Below, in pieces: positions 8,697 to 17,695 of a stretch of DNA of 64,000 nucleotides. The notes under the pieces were generated by a model. The model had not been told where the DNA came from, did not search any database, and saw only the letters and a list, made by a program, of their open reading frames with translations. How positions within the stretch are numbered: position 1 is the first letter of the stretch; each line of letters opens with the position of its first letter. Position numbers and translations under genes: made by a program. This DNA comes from Planctomonas sp. JC2975 (GTDB lineage Bacteria; Actinomycetota; Actinomycetes; Actinomycetales; Microbacteriaceae), in contig NZ_JABEKS010000002.1 in assembly GCF_012985205.1 (NCBI RefSeq), positions 186,001 through 250,000 on the forward strand. Direction: 5' to 3'.

Positions 8697-9833
8697 GTGG
8701 TCAAGACAGTCGGTGTGATCGGTGGCGGACAGCTTGCGCGGATGATGATCCCGGCAGCTCTGGAGCTTGGCGTAGGCATCCAGGTACTTGCTGAAGCGCC
8801 GGGAATGTCGGCGAAGCTCGCGGAATCCGCGGTCGGCGACTACCGCGAGCTCGAGCCGGTACTCGCGTTCGCCCGTACGGTCGACGTCGTCACGTTCGAC
8901 CACGAGCACGTGCCGCAGCATGTGCTGCGGGCGCTGGTCGACGAGGGCATTCCCGTGCATCCGGGGCCGGATGCACTCCAATACGCGCAGGACAAGCTGC
9001 TCATGCGTGAGAAGCTGACCGAGCTCGGTCTGCCCGTGCCGGATTGGGCTGCTGTCGAGACTCCCGCAGAGCTGGCAGCGTTCCTGGACGAGCACGGCGG
9101 CCGCGCAGTCGTCAAGACCGCCCGCGGCGGATACGACGGCAAGGGTGTGCGTGTCGTGAACGCACCGACCGACGTGGACGACTGGTTCACCGCGCTCGCC
9201 GAAGACGGCAACGGGGGAGCACTGCTCGTGGAGGAGCTCGTTGACTTCCGCCGTGAGCTGGCGCAGCAGGTGGCGCGCCGTCCGTCGGGGGAGATCGTCG
9301 CCTGGCCGGTCGTGGAGACGGTGCAGCGCGACGGGATCTGCGCCGAGGTCGTGGCGCCGGCGCCGGCATCCGCAGGGCACATCGCCGAGGTCAGCGAGGA
9401 CATCGCCGTGCGGATCGCCGACGGCCTCGGCGTGACCGGCATGCTCGCCGTCGAGCTCTTCGAGACGACCGACGACCGGGTGCTGGTGAACGAGCTGGCG
9501 ATGCGTCCGCACAACAGCGGGCATTGGACAATCGACGGATCCACGACGAGTCAGTTCGAGCAGCACCTGCGCGCGGTCCTCGACCTTCCGCTCGGCGGTA
9601 CCGGCACGCTGCGACCGTGGTCGATGATGATCAACGTGCTCGGCGGCCCGGAGGGCGCGACAATGCCTGACCGGTATGCGGCGGCGATGCGCGAGCATCC
9701 GACGGCGAAGTTCCACAGCTATGAGAAGGAATCGCGTCCAGGGCGCAAGGTCGGTCACGTCACGGTTTCTGGCGACGACCTCGATGAGGTGGCGTACCAG
9801 GCGCGTGGCGCAGCGGCCTTCTTCCAGCAGTGA
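8697..9833 (+). CDS. purK: 5-(carboxyamino)imidazole ribonucleotide synthase
   Basis: PurK uses ATP and bicarbonate to carboxylate aminoimidazole ribonucleotide in purine synthesis. The 378-residue protein shows the ATP-grasp plan: [12 protein letters not shown] at the N-terminus, the [10 protein letters not shown] segment, [11 protein letters not shown] for nucleotide binding near 142, and [14 protein letters not shown] near 268 before the C-terminal domain. I prefer GTG 8697: a TAGGCT box ends 6 nt before it, the spacing seen at other leaderless starts here. TTG 8691 is an in-frame alternative. The next gene is purE, so the pair carries out consecutive steps. Confidence 0.96.
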   Translation: MVKTVGVIGGGQLARMMIPAALELGVGIQVLAEAPGMSAKLAESAVGDYRELEPVLAFARTVDVVTFDHEHVPQHVLRALVDEGIPVHPGPDALQYAQDKLLMREKLTELGLPVPDWAAVETPAELAAFLDEHGGRAVVKTARGGYDGKGVRVVNAPTDVDDWFTALAEDGNGGALLVEELVDFRRELAQQVARRPSGEIVAWPVVETVQRDGICAEVVAPAPASAGHIAEVSEDIAVRIADGLGVTGMLAVELFETTDDRVLVNELAMRPHNSGHWTIDGSTTSQFEQHLRAVLDLPLGGTGTLRPWSMMINVLGGPEGATMPDRYAAAMREHPTAKFHSYEKESRPGRKVGHVTVSGDDLDEVAYQARGAAAFFQQ

Positions 9834-9850
9834 CACCTAGCCTGGATTCC

Positions 9851-10375
9851 ATGCCCAGCGTGAACTCCTCCGAGCCGTTCGACGTGCCCCCGCTCGTGTC
9901 CATCGTGATGGGGTCGGACTCCGACTGGGCGACCATGAAGGCTTCCGCAGAAGCGCTCTCCGAGTTCGGTGTTCCGTTCGAGGTGGAGGTCGTCTCGGCA
10001 CACCGCACGCCCGAGAAGATGATCGCCTTCGGCAAGGATGCCGCCTCCCGCGGCATCAAGGTCATCATCGCCGGCGCAGGCGGTGCTGCAGCGCTCCCTG
10101 GCATGCTGGCATCGGTCACGACGCTGCCCGTCGTCGGCGTGCCCGTGTCGCTGTCGCGTCTGGACGGCATGGATTCGCTGCTCTCGATCGTGCAGATGCC
10201 GGCCGGCATCCCGGTCGCGACCGTCGCCATCGGTGGGGCGAAGAACGCGGGCATACTCGCCGCGCGCATCCTCGCCACGAGCGACGAAGCGCTCACCGGT
10301 CGGCTCGCGGACTACGCCGCCGGACTCATCGAACTCGTCGAACAGAAGAACGCCGACCTCATCGCATCGCTATGA
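9851..10375 (+). CDS. purE: N5-carboxyaminoimidazole ribonucleotide mutase
   Basis: The 174-residue protein is at class I PurE length. The signature GSDSDW near residue 20, the SAHRTPE motif and the [11 protein letters not shown] loop are all present. It moves the carboxyl group of the PurK product from nitrogen to carbon to make CAIR, normally as an octamer in the cytosol. ATG 9851 follows TAGCCT by 7 nt, suggesting a leaderless start; a GTG at 9830 is in frame but adds residues that the family lacks. The stop overlaps the next start as ATGA, so the LCP gene is translationally coupled to purE. Confidence 0.96.
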   Translation: MPSVNSSEPFDVPPLVSIVMGSDSDWATMKASAEALSEFGVPFEVEVVSAHRTPEKMIAFGKDAASRGIKVIIAGAGGAAALPGMLASVTTLPVVGVPVSLSRLDGMDSLLSIVQMPAGIPVATVAIGGAKNAGILAARILATSDEALTGRLADYAAGLIELVEQKNADLIASL

Positions 10376-11739
10376 GCGTCGTCAAGTCGATCCGGTACCC
10401 CATCCGTTACCCGAACCAGGGCTCCCGTGATGTGATGACCAGGCGCGGCTGGTGGCTCGTCGTGCTCAACCTGATCATGCCGGGCAGCGCGCAGGTGCTC
10501 GCAGGCAACCGCAAGCTCGGCCGATTCGGTCTGGTGAGCACGCTCATCCTCTGGGCGGCGGCGATCGTCGTGCTCGTGATGCTCCTGGTGAAGCCGACGG
10601 CGGTCCTCGGGTTCTTCGCTCAGACGCTCGCACTCTGGGCGGTGCAGATCTTCGCCATCGGTTACGCCGTGTTGTGGGTGGTGCTGACGCTCGACACGCT
10701 CCGGCTGGTGCGGCTGGTGAGGGCGAAGCCGTCTGCCCGTGCCGCGATCGCAGCCTTCGCGGTGGTGCTCCTCGTCGGCGTCTCGGGGACGGCTGCATAC
10801 GGTGCGGTGCTGGCCGGGAGCGCGCGCGGAGCGCTCAGCGGGATCTTCTCGGCGTCGGCCTCTCTTCCACCGTCGAACGGGCGCTACAACATCATGCTGC
10901 TCGGCGGCGACGCCGGTCCCGGACGCGACGGCATGCGGCCCGACAGCATGTCGGTCGTCAGCATCGACGCGAACACCGGCCAGGCGGTTTCGATCGGCGT
11001 TCCACGCGATCTGGATCCCGTGCCCTTCAGCGACGGGTCTCCGATGCAGAAGCTGTACCCCGACGGATACGGCTACAACGACAACTGCGACGTCGACGTC
11101 TGCCAGCTGAACTCGATCTACACCGAGGTCGAGCTCTACAAGTCGAAGCTGTACCCGAACGCCACGAAGAACAACAGCCAGCCGGGTATCGAGGCGATGC
11201 GCGATGCGCTGGAGGGAGTCACCGGTCTCAAGATCCAGTATTACGTCCTCATCGACATGGAGGGCTTCTCGCAACTGGTGGATGCCCTTGGCGGGGTGAC
11301 CATCGACGTCAAGCAGAAGCTCCCCATCGGCGGCGACGAGAACCTCGTCGGCGTGACCGGATGGATTCAGCCAGGTGTGCAGCACATGAACGGGTACACC
11401 GCGCAGTGGTACGCGCGATCACGCGAATCGACCAGCGACTACGACCGCATGGCCAGGCAGCGCGAACTCGAGGATGCCATCCTCAAGCAGTTCACGCCGC
11501 TCACGATCGCCACCAAGTTCCAGGACATCGCGAAGGCCGGCGCGCAGGTCGTGAAGACCGACATCCCGCAGTCCAGCATCGGATACTTCGCCGACCTCGC
11601 CGAGAAGACCAGGACTCTCCAGCAGCAGAACCTGGAGCTCGTACCGCCTGCGGTCGATCCGACGGATCCGAATTTCGATCAGATCCACTCGATGGTGCAG
11701 AAGGCGGTGACGCCGCCTACGGCGAGTCCGAAGCCGTAG
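10372..11739 (+). CDS. LytR-CpsA-Psr (LCP) family wall glycopolymer ligase
   Basis: The protein has 455 residues. About four membrane helices occupy residues 22-155, and an external LCP domain follows to about 390. Visible LCP features are [21 protein letters not shown] (conserved Arg and Asp for polyprenyl pyrophosphate and metal), IGVPRDL, and a late YARSR motif. LCP enzymes transfer polymers from polyprenyl carriers to peptidoglycan muramic acid. The four-helix N-terminal unit is longer than the single anchor of classic LytR. It is coupled to purE by a 4-nt overlap. With the wall-glycan genes nearby it is a strong candidate for the attachment step (inference). Confidence 0.9.
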   Translation: MSVVKSIRYPIRYPNQGSRDVMTRRGWWLVVLNLIMPGSAQVLAGNRKLGRFGLVSTLILWAAAIVVLVMLLVKPTAVLGFFAQTLALWAVQIFAIGYAVLWVVLTLDTLRLVRLVRAKPSARAAIAAFAVVLLVGVSGTAAYGAVLAGSARGALSGIFSASASLPPSNGRYNIMLLGGDAGPGRDGMRPDSMSVVSIDANTGQAVSIGVPRDLDPVPFSDGSPMQKLYPDGYGYNDNCDVDVCQLNSIYTEVELYKSKLYPNATKNNSQPGIEAMRDALEGVTGLKIQYYVLIDMEGFSQLVDALGGVTIDVKQKLPIGGDENLVGVTGWIQPGVQHMNGYTAQWYARSRESTSDYDRMARQRELEDAILKQFTPLTIATKFQDIAKAGAQVVKTDIPQSSIGYFADLAEKTRTLQQQNLELVPPAVDPTDPNFDQIHSMVQKAVTPPTASPKP

Positions 11740-11746
11740 GGGTGGA

Positions 11747-13201
11747 TCAGCTCGTGGGCGGATCGGCGAACGCGTGCTTCGGCACGAACAGCAGCAGCCC
11801 CGCGCACAGCACGGCCGTGAGCCCGCAGACGATCCACACCGTGTAGTAGCCGCTGAGTGTTCCAGCGGTGTCCGTGGCGGATGCCGTCGGATTCGCCAGT
11901 GCGATGCCGAAGACCGCTGAGGCGATCGCGCCTCCGACGGTCTTGACCGAGTTGGTGAGGCCCGTCGCCACGCCCGTTTGGTCGAGCGGGGCAGCGGATG
12001 CCGCGGCCGCCGGCAGTGCCGCGATAAGTGCTCCGGATCCAAGACCAGCGATCAGCATGTTTACCACGACCTGCACGTAATCCGCGTGGAACGGCAGGAA
12101 CAGCAGGTATCCGATCGCGACCAGCAGGCTCGCGCCGATGAGGGCGACGCGCGGTGCGATCCAGCGGGTGACGACGGGGAGCAGAAGGGCACCGGCGACA
12201 AGGGAGATGAGGTAGACACCAATGAGGGCGGAGGTCATCCCCGCCGAGGCGCCGAGGCCGTATCCATACTTGTGGACATCCGTTCGAGCGAACGTCGAGA
12301 GCGGCACCTGGGCGCCGAGCACGCTGACCCCGAAGAGTCCGGCCGTCACAAAGACCGGCCACAGCGACGACGAACGGAACAGCCGTACGTTGACGAGCGG
12401 ATCGCGCTGCTTGAGCTCGTACAGCGAGAACGGGATGAACAACGCGATGCCGACCACGATGACGGCCCACGGCCAGAAGGATGCCGGGCCGTTCAAACGC
12501 AGGAGGCTGAGCCCGCCCGTGAGCCCGAGCAGGGCGAGTGCCACGAGGATGAGTCCGCCGTTGTCGAAACGCGTAGGGATTGCGCGGCGGGCGACGGCAT
12601 CCGCGGACTCCTTGATTCCGAAGAGGACGACGAAGAAACAGGCGACCACGGCGATGGCAGGGACCAGGAGAAGGCCCTGGATGGGCAGTGCGCCATCGAG
12701 CGCTCCGGATGTCAGCGCACCGGCGATCGCACCGACTTCGAGCGCGCCGACGAGGATCCCCGCCGCTCGACGCGTAAGAGCCGACGGCGTTGGGTGGTCC
12801 TGACTGCGCGAGAACACGATGGCGATCTCGAGCGGCAGCCACACCGAGTAGAAGCCCATGACGGCCCACGCGATCAGGAAGAGCCAGAACACCCCGGAGA
12901 AGGCAACGGTGATCGCCGCCAGGGCGGTGATGGCCGTGGAGATGAGCAGCATCCGCCGGTGGCCGACCATGTCGCCGAGCTTCGCGAACGCGGGCACAGC
13001 GATCGCGGAGGCTGCCAGCTGCGCAGCCTCCAGCCAGTTGAGTTCGGGGTCGGTGACGCCGAGAAACCGTGCGATGTCGTGGTACAACGGCGTGTAGTAG
13101 CCCTGGATGACGCCGGAGGTGAACTCGACGAACGCGAGAAAGCCGATGACGGCCGTGATCGAGCGCATGCTGATGCGCGTGGTGGACGTGGCCGACGACA
13201 T
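11747..13201 (-). CDS. MFS multidrug/efflux transporter, DHA2-like
   Basis: This 484-residue protein has about fourteen hydrophobic segments, typical of the 14-helix drug:H+ antiporter group. The loop motif KLGDMVGHRRML between helices two and three is the MFS motif A. Substrate cannot be told from sequence. The ATG is preceded by AAGGAG at good spacing. It is convergent with the LCP gene, with only 7 bp between stops, so its expression is independent of the purine operon. Confidence 0.85.
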   Translation of the reverse strand: MSSATSTTRISMRSITAVIGFLAFVEFTSGVIQGYYTPLYHDIARFLGVTDPELNWLEAAQLAASAIAVPAFAKLGDMVGHRRMLLISTAITALAAITVAFSGVFWLFLIAWAVMGFYSVWLPLEIAIVFSRSQDHPTPSALTRRAAGILVGALEVGAIAGALTSGALDGALPIQGLLLVPAIAVVACFFVVLFGIKESADAVARRAIPTRFDNGGLILVALALLGLTGGLSLLRLNGPASFWPWAVIVVGIALFIPFSLYELKQRDPLVNVRLFRSSSLWPVFVTAGLFGVSVLGAQVPLSTFARTDVHKYGYGLGASAGMTSALIGVYLISLVAGALLLPVVTRWIAPRVALIGASLLVAIGYLLFLPFHADYVQVVVNMLIAGLGSGALIAALPAAAASAAPLDQTGVATGLTNSVKTVGGAIASAVFGIALANPTASATDTAGTLSGYYTVWIVCGLTAVLCAGLLLFVPKHAFADPPTS

Positions 13202-13250
13202 GGGGCTCCTTCGCCGCTTCGGGTGACGATGTAGCCTAACTGACTCGCTG

Positions 13251-14591
13251 TCAGTTGTCGTTCGGCAGCACCTCGATGAGCCGCCGGTAGAACCGCTCGC
13301 CGCGCTCGAGGGCGTCCACCGTCACGTGCTCATCGATGCCGTGGATGCTCTCCCGCTGCGCCCCGGTCATCTTCAGGGGCGAGAAGCGGTACGTCGCCGG
13401 GCTGAAAACGTGGAAGTAGCGGCTGTCCGTAGCGCTCATCTGGATGTAGGGGATGCTCGGGATGCCGTCGTAGGCGTCCGACACCGCAGCCGATAGGAGG
13501 CGGAACTGCTCTCCGTCGACCGGCGAGATCGGGGACGGGTCGTGCTGCTCCTGTGCGCTCACGGTGACGCCCCTGTCGCGGATGACGCGCCGAACGCGGC
13601 GGAGGGCGGTCGTCGCCGTCTCGCCGGGTGCGATTCGCACGTTGAGCACCGCCGACGCCTCCTCGGGCAGCACGTTCGCCGCAGTTCCGCCGCCCAGCAT
13701 GGTCACGGCGAGCGTGGTGCGCACGACCGCCGCGGCCTCGCCTGCCATCGCGGCGAGCATTCGTGCGCCGAGCCACGGCACGGCCACGATGATGCGGAAC
13801 GCCACCCGCATCGCGCCGCGGGTTGCCGGGACGAAGCGACGGAACATGTCCCTGGTGACCTGAGGCATCCGGGCGGGGAACGGGTGGGCACGCAGGCGGG
13901 AGGCCGCGCGGGCGATCCTGTCGGTGGCGGTCAGTTTCGGGGGAGCAGACGCATGGCCCGGGTCGGAGCGTGCCGTCAGCGTGATCGTGACGATGCCCTT
14001 TTCCGAGACGCCGACCATGGCGGCGTCCATCCGGATGCCCTTCAGCGGCTCGTCCACGACCGCGCCGCCCTCGTCGAGCACGATCCACGGGTGGATGCCC
14101 CGTCGCTGGAATTCGGCGGCCGCCTCGCGAGCCGCTGCCCCGTGCGACTCCTCGTTGCCGCCGAGCCAGACGTAGAGATCGCGTGCCGGGGTGAAGTCGG
14201 CGGCGAGGAGGTTCTCGACCGCGTCCAGCAGCACGCACACGGCGCCCTTGTCGTCCAGCGTGCCGCGTCCCCAGACCACACCATCGTCGATGACGCCGTC
14301 GAACGGAGGCCGGCTCCAGGCGCCCTCATCGCCGACCGGGACCACGTCGTAGTGGGCCATGAGCAGGGCGGGGGATCCGCTGGTGCGACCTGGCCAGCGG
14401 AACAACAGGCCGAAGTCCGTGATCTTCTCGAACTCCAGGCGTTCATGGACGAGCGGATACAACTCCCGCAGCAGCTCCTCGAAGTCGTGGAAGGGGCCCG
14501 GCCCGGTGGCGTCGACGTGCGCGGAGACGGTCGGGATGCGGACCATGCGCGACATCCGCTCGGCGATGCCTACTCGTACCTGGACGTCCAT
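13251..14591 (-). CDS. M20 family metallopeptidase/deacylase
   Basis: The 446-residue protein carries the zinc ligand order of M20: MAHYDVVPV (His), WGRGTLDDKG (bridging Asp), GGNEESHG (catalytic Glu and ligand Glu) and LDEGG (Asp). The inserted dimerisation domain lies roughly at 190-340. Such enzymes hydrolyse dipeptides or N-acyl amino acids; the exact substrate is not predictable. I chose ATG 14591 over an open extension to 14720 because the conserved domain begins there, and a TACGCT box sits 6 nt upstream, as in other apparently leaderless genes in the window. Confidence 0.86.
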   Translation of the reverse strand: MDVQVRVGIAERMSRMVRIPTVSAHVDATGPGPFHDFEELLRELYPLVHERLEFEKITDFGLLFRWPGRTSGSPALLMAHYDVVPVGDEGAWSRPPFDGVIDDGVVWGRGTLDDKGAVCVLLDAVENLLAADFTPARDLYVWLGGNEESHGAAAREAAAEFQRRGIHPWIVLDEGGAVVDEPLKGIRMDAAMVGVSEKGIVTITLTARSDPGHASAPPKLTATDRIARAASRLRAHPFPARMPQVTRDMFRRFVPATRGAMRVAFRIIVAVPWLGARMLAAMAGEAAAVVRTTLAVTMLGGGTAANVLPEEASAVLNVRIAPGETATTALRRVRRVIRDRGVTVSAQEQHDPSPISPVDGEQFRLLSAAVSDAYDGIPSIPYIQMSATDSRYFHVFSPATYRFSPLKMTGAQRESIHGIDEHVTVDALERGERFYRRLIEVLPNDN

Positions 14592-14626
14592 CGCACCAGC
14601 GTATCCAGCCGTCGACCCGTCACGCC

Positions 14627-15430
14627 GTGTCACGAAGATCACACCGTGGTAGGGGGTCGCGGATACCTGCGAGTGACGCGTGGGACAAGAGCGACGGACA
14701 GGCTGGAGAGGCACGGTCATCCGACCGCGAGCGAAGCAGGGGCCGAACGAGGGGGACCATCATCGATACCGTCAACGCCTTCATCGCGAGTGTGGTCTCC
14801 ACGCCGTGGGTGCCGTTCGTGATCGCACTGTTCGTGGTCGTCGACGCCTTTCTGCCGCCCGTGCCGAGCGAATCGCTCATCATCGCCGCGGCAGCAGCCG
14901 CAGTCTCGCTGGGTCAGCCGAACCTCGTTCTCGTTGTGGCGTGCGCAGCCGTCGGCGCGATCATCGGCGACAACCTCACCTTCTCGATCGGCAGATCGGT
15001 CGGCCTGGAACGGTTCGCCTGGATGCGCCGCCCCCGCATGCGCGCCGCCCTTCAGTCCGCAGGCCGCGGCATCGCACGGCGACCCGCCGTGTTCCTGATG
15101 AGCGCGCGGTACATCCCGGTCGGCCGGGTCGCCGTGAATCTCGTCGCCGGCGCCTCGGGATTCCGGCGCCGCACGTTCTTCCTGCTGTCGATCGTCGCCG
15201 GAGTGACGTGGGCGACGTACTCGGTCGCGATCGGACTTCTCGCCGGCCATCTGCTCCACGGCAACGCGCTGCTCGGTATGCTCGTCGGAATCGCCGGGGG
15301 AATCGTGTCGGGCGTGCTCGTCGACCTGGTCATGAGGCTCGCTGCCCGTCGTGCCGCCTCACGAAGCTCGACGGAGTCGGACCAACGGAATCCCGAGCGT
15401 CGTGAGTCGGAGAGCATCGGGGTGGAATGA
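14627..15430 (+). CDS. DedA/SNARE-associated family membrane protein
   Basis: The conserved DedA part starts near base 14760 and runs about 220 residues: a re-entrant LPPVPSESLI motif, then GDNLTFSIGR and the late RYIPVGRVAVNLVAG signature. DedA proteins move lipid carriers such as undecaprenyl phosphate, or phospholipids, back across the membrane. The only ATG, GTG or TTG in frame upstream is GTG 14627, which lacks a ribosome site and adds 44 basic residues. A strong GAGGGGG at 14749-14755 is followed within a few bases only by ATC codons, so the true start is uncertain. The stop overlaps the next ATG by 4 nt. Confidence 0.8.
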   Translation: MSRRSHRGRGSRIPASDAWDKSDGQAGEARSSDRERSRGRTRGTIIDTVNAFIASVVSTPWVPFVIALFVVVDAFLPPVPSESLIIAAAAAAVSLGQPNLVLVVACAAVGAIIGDNLTFSIGRSVGLERFAWMRRPRMRAALQSAGRGIARRPAVFLMSARYIPVGRVAVNLVAGASGFRRRTFFLLSIVAGVTWATYSVAIGLLAGHLLHGNALLGMLVGIAGGIVSGVLVDLVMRLAARRAASRSSTESDQRNPERRESESIGVE

Positions 15431-16752
15431 CGAAAGCGGAGAGGCCACGCGAGTCGCATGGCGACCCGGCTCGGCCAGCTGGAGCGCGACCCGATCGAGC
15501 ACGCCGTGATCGGAACAGGACCAACCTCAAGCGCCTGGATCTCGGACGCATCGGCCTGTGGACGATCGTCATCCTCGGTGCCGTCACCATCCTGGCCGTC
15601 GGCTCCGCGCTGCCCGCGGCGGCGTTCGGCGTACCCGTCGTGTTCTCACTCATCCTTGCGGCCGGCCTCGCAGGCTCGATGGTCCTCAGCCTTGTGCGGC
15701 CGACCCTTGCGACGGTCCTCGTCGTGGTCTCCGTGCTCGGCTTCGCACTCGTGACACCGCCATCCGGCCCCTGGCCGATCATGGTGCCATCGATCATCGC
15801 GCTCGCGGTGGTCGTGCTTCTCGTCTCGCGCACCCGGTGGTTGATAGGTCTGATCGCGGTTCTCGTGACGGGTGCCGGCGGAATGGTCATCGCGATCGCG
15901 AGCCCGACGACGACGGATGTCAGTGGAGCCGCCACAGCAGACCTCATCGTGTTCGTGTCCATCGCCGCCGCCGCGTGGCTGATCGGACTCCTCATCGGCA
16001 AGTGGGCTGCGGTGCGAGCCCAATTGCTCCGGGAACGGGCGATCTCGGCCGCCGAGCTCGTCCGCCGCGAAGCTGTCGAACAACGCACCGAGCTCGCTCG
16101 GGAGCTCCACGACGTCGTCGCGCATGGCATGAGCGCGATCCAGGTGCAGGCGTCCTCGGCGCGGTACCGCATTCCGGGGCTGTCCGAGACCGCGGCCGCC
16201 GAGTTCGACGAGATCGCGGGTCTGGCACGCTCGTCGATGCGCGAGATGCGGGCACTGCTGGCCGTGCTGCGCAGCGAGGATGCAACCGGTCAAGGGGTTC
16301 CGCAGCCCACGGCCGCCGACGTGCCCGACCTGGTGGCAGCCGCGGTGCGGTCCGGTTCGCGTATCGAACTCGACGACCGGCTCACCGTTGACGAGCGCGC
16401 CGCACTCGATCCGGTCGTCTCGCTCACGCTCTACCGGGTGGTGCAGGAATCCCTGAGCAATGTGGCGCGTCACGCGACGGGCGCCGACACGCTCGTGACC
16501 ATCGAGGTCGGCGACGCCGGGCTCTTCGTCCAGGTGCGCAACGGCGCGGCGACCGGCAACGGCGGGGGAGACCTCGCGGTTCCGGATGCCGGCGGCAACG
16601 GCATCCGTGGCATGCGCGAGCGCGTCACGCTTCTCGGCGGCACGCTGGAGGCGGAACACACGGATGACGGCGGGTTCGTCGTGCGCGCGGCAATCCCGTT
16701 GAATGGTCAGAAGGAGCTGGGCGGTTCGACCGACCCGAAAGGCATGGAATGA
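15427..16752 (+). CDS. Two-component sensor histidine kinase (HisKA_3)
   Basis: The protein has 441 residues. A polar N-terminus precedes about five or six membrane helices at 40-195. The dimerisation helix contains the phospho-acceptor H228 in RELHDVVAHG. The HATPase domain follows, with N345 in the N-box and a GNGIRGMRERV G-box near 395. There is no separate external sensor domain, so it probably senses membrane state or a small molecule in the membrane. It is coupled to DedA by ATGA and overlaps the start of its partner regulator. Its presence with DedA suggests envelope-stress control (inference). Confidence 0.93.
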   Translation: MTKAERPRESHGDPARPAGARPDRARRDRNRTNLKRLDLGRIGLWTIVILGAVTILAVGSALPAAAFGVPVVFSLILAAGLAGSMVLSLVRPTLATVLVVVSVLGFALVTPPSGPWPIMVPSIIALAVVVLLVSRTRWLIGLIAVLVTGAGGMVIAIASPTTTDVSGAATADLIVFVSIAAAAWLIGLLIGKWAAVRAQLLRERAISAAELVRREAVEQRTELARELHDVVAHGMSAIQVQASSARYRIPGLSETAAAEFDEIAGLARSSMREMRALLAVLRSEDATGQGVPQPTAADVPDLVAAAVRSGSRIELDDRLTVDERAALDPVVSLTLYRVVQESLSNVARHATGADTLVTIEVGDAGLFVQVRNGAATGNGGGDLAVPDAGGNGIRGMRERVTLLGGTLEAEHTDDGGFVVRAAIPLNGQKELGGSTDPKGME

Positions 16753-17420
16753 CGATCAGCGTTCTCGTCGCGGACGACCAGGCGATGGTGCGCGCCGGAT
16801 TCGCCGCCATCCTCGATGCGCAGCAGGGGATCAGCGTGCTCGGCCAGGCCTCCGATGGAGTCGAGGCCATCGCGCTGGCGCGCAGCCTGCGGCCGGATGT
16901 CGTGCTGATGGACGTGCGCATGCCGAACCTGAACGGGATCGACGCGACGCGCGAACTCGTGACTCCGAGCCGCGGTGAACCGCACGTGCCGCGCGTGCTC
17001 GTGCTGACGACGTTCGACGCCGACGACTACGTGTACGACGCGCTCGCCGCGGGTGCGAGCGGATTCCTGCTCAAGGATGCCGCGCCCGACGAGCTCGTGC
17101 ACGCCGTGCGGATCATCGCCGACGGTGATGCGCTGCTCGCACCGAGCGTGACGAGGCGACTCCTCGAGAGATTCACGGCGCAGCGTCCTGCGTCGCCGCG
17201 TCGGTCGGTGCAGCTGAACTCGCTGACCGAGCGGGAGCGGGAGATCCTGGTGCTCATCGGCCGCGGATACTCGAACTCCGAGATCGCGGGCGAGCTCTTC
17301 ATCGCGGAGCAGACCGTGAAGACGCACGTCAGCCGGATCTTCACGAAGGTCGGCGTGCGGGACCGCGTGCAAGCGGTCATCCTGGCGTACGACACGGGGC
17401 TGGTGCAGCCGGCTTCCTGA
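16749..17420 (+). CDS. NarL/LuxR-type response regulator
   Basis: The 223-residue protein has a receiver domain with acidic pocket D9-D10, phosphorylation site D55 (VVLMDVRMPN) and a late K in FLLKDAA. A LuxR-type helix-turn-helix follows near 158-215, with LTEREREILVLIGRG and the recognition helix TVKTHVSRI. Its start overlaps the kinase stop as ATGA. It should be phosphorylated by that kinase. An 8-bp-arm palindrome 160 bp downstream of its stop is a possible target site. Confidence 0.95.
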   Translation: MTISVLVADDQAMVRAGFAAILDAQQGISVLGQASDGVEAIALARSLRPDVVLMDVRMPNLNGIDATRELVTPSRGEPHVPRVLVLTTFDADDYVYDALAAGASGFLLKDAAPDELVHAVRIIADGDALLAPSVTRRLLERFTAQRPASPRRSVQLNSLTEREREILVLIGRGYSNSEIAGELFIAEQTVKTHVSRIFTKVGVRDRVQAVILAYDTGLVQPAS

Positions 17421-17582
17421 CCGGGGTCTGGTCCCCCGCCGGTCGCGCGGACCGTGAACGAACCTCGGCGGACAACTCGCGAGCTCATGGCCGAGGGCGC
17501 AGGTCATCCACTGTTCGCATCCGATGTCCTGCACGTTCGCGTCCGCACTCGTGCACTTTCGCGGAGGTGACGCGGCGCTTGG

Positions 17583-17600
17583 CCCCTACCGGGGTAGGGG
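17583..17600. promoter_or_regulatory. Perfect inverted repeat, candidate operator
   Basis: CCCCTACC and GGTAGGGG (8-bp arms, perfect) are separated by GG. It lies 162 bp after the response-regulator stop and about 95 bp before the acyltransferase start. The compact symmetric form suits a dimeric LuxR-type regulator. The GC-rich hairpin without a T-run could alternatively be a terminator. A 12-nt direct repeat (TGACGCGGCGCT) flanks it at about 17568 and 17621. Confidence 0.4.
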
Positions 17601-17695
17601 AGCGGAATGGCTCCGGGCGGTGACGCGGCGCTGTGTGTGCGCTTCGTACGTTCTAGCCGGCGGCCATGCAGAGCCGACCGGGAAGAGAGAGCATC

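Noticed and set aside
8514-9836. Long open frame (440 codons) on the minus strand opposite purK
   Set aside because: It is a shadow of the purK coding frame in GC-rich DNA; its translation is rich in Arg and His, with no family motif or ribosome site.
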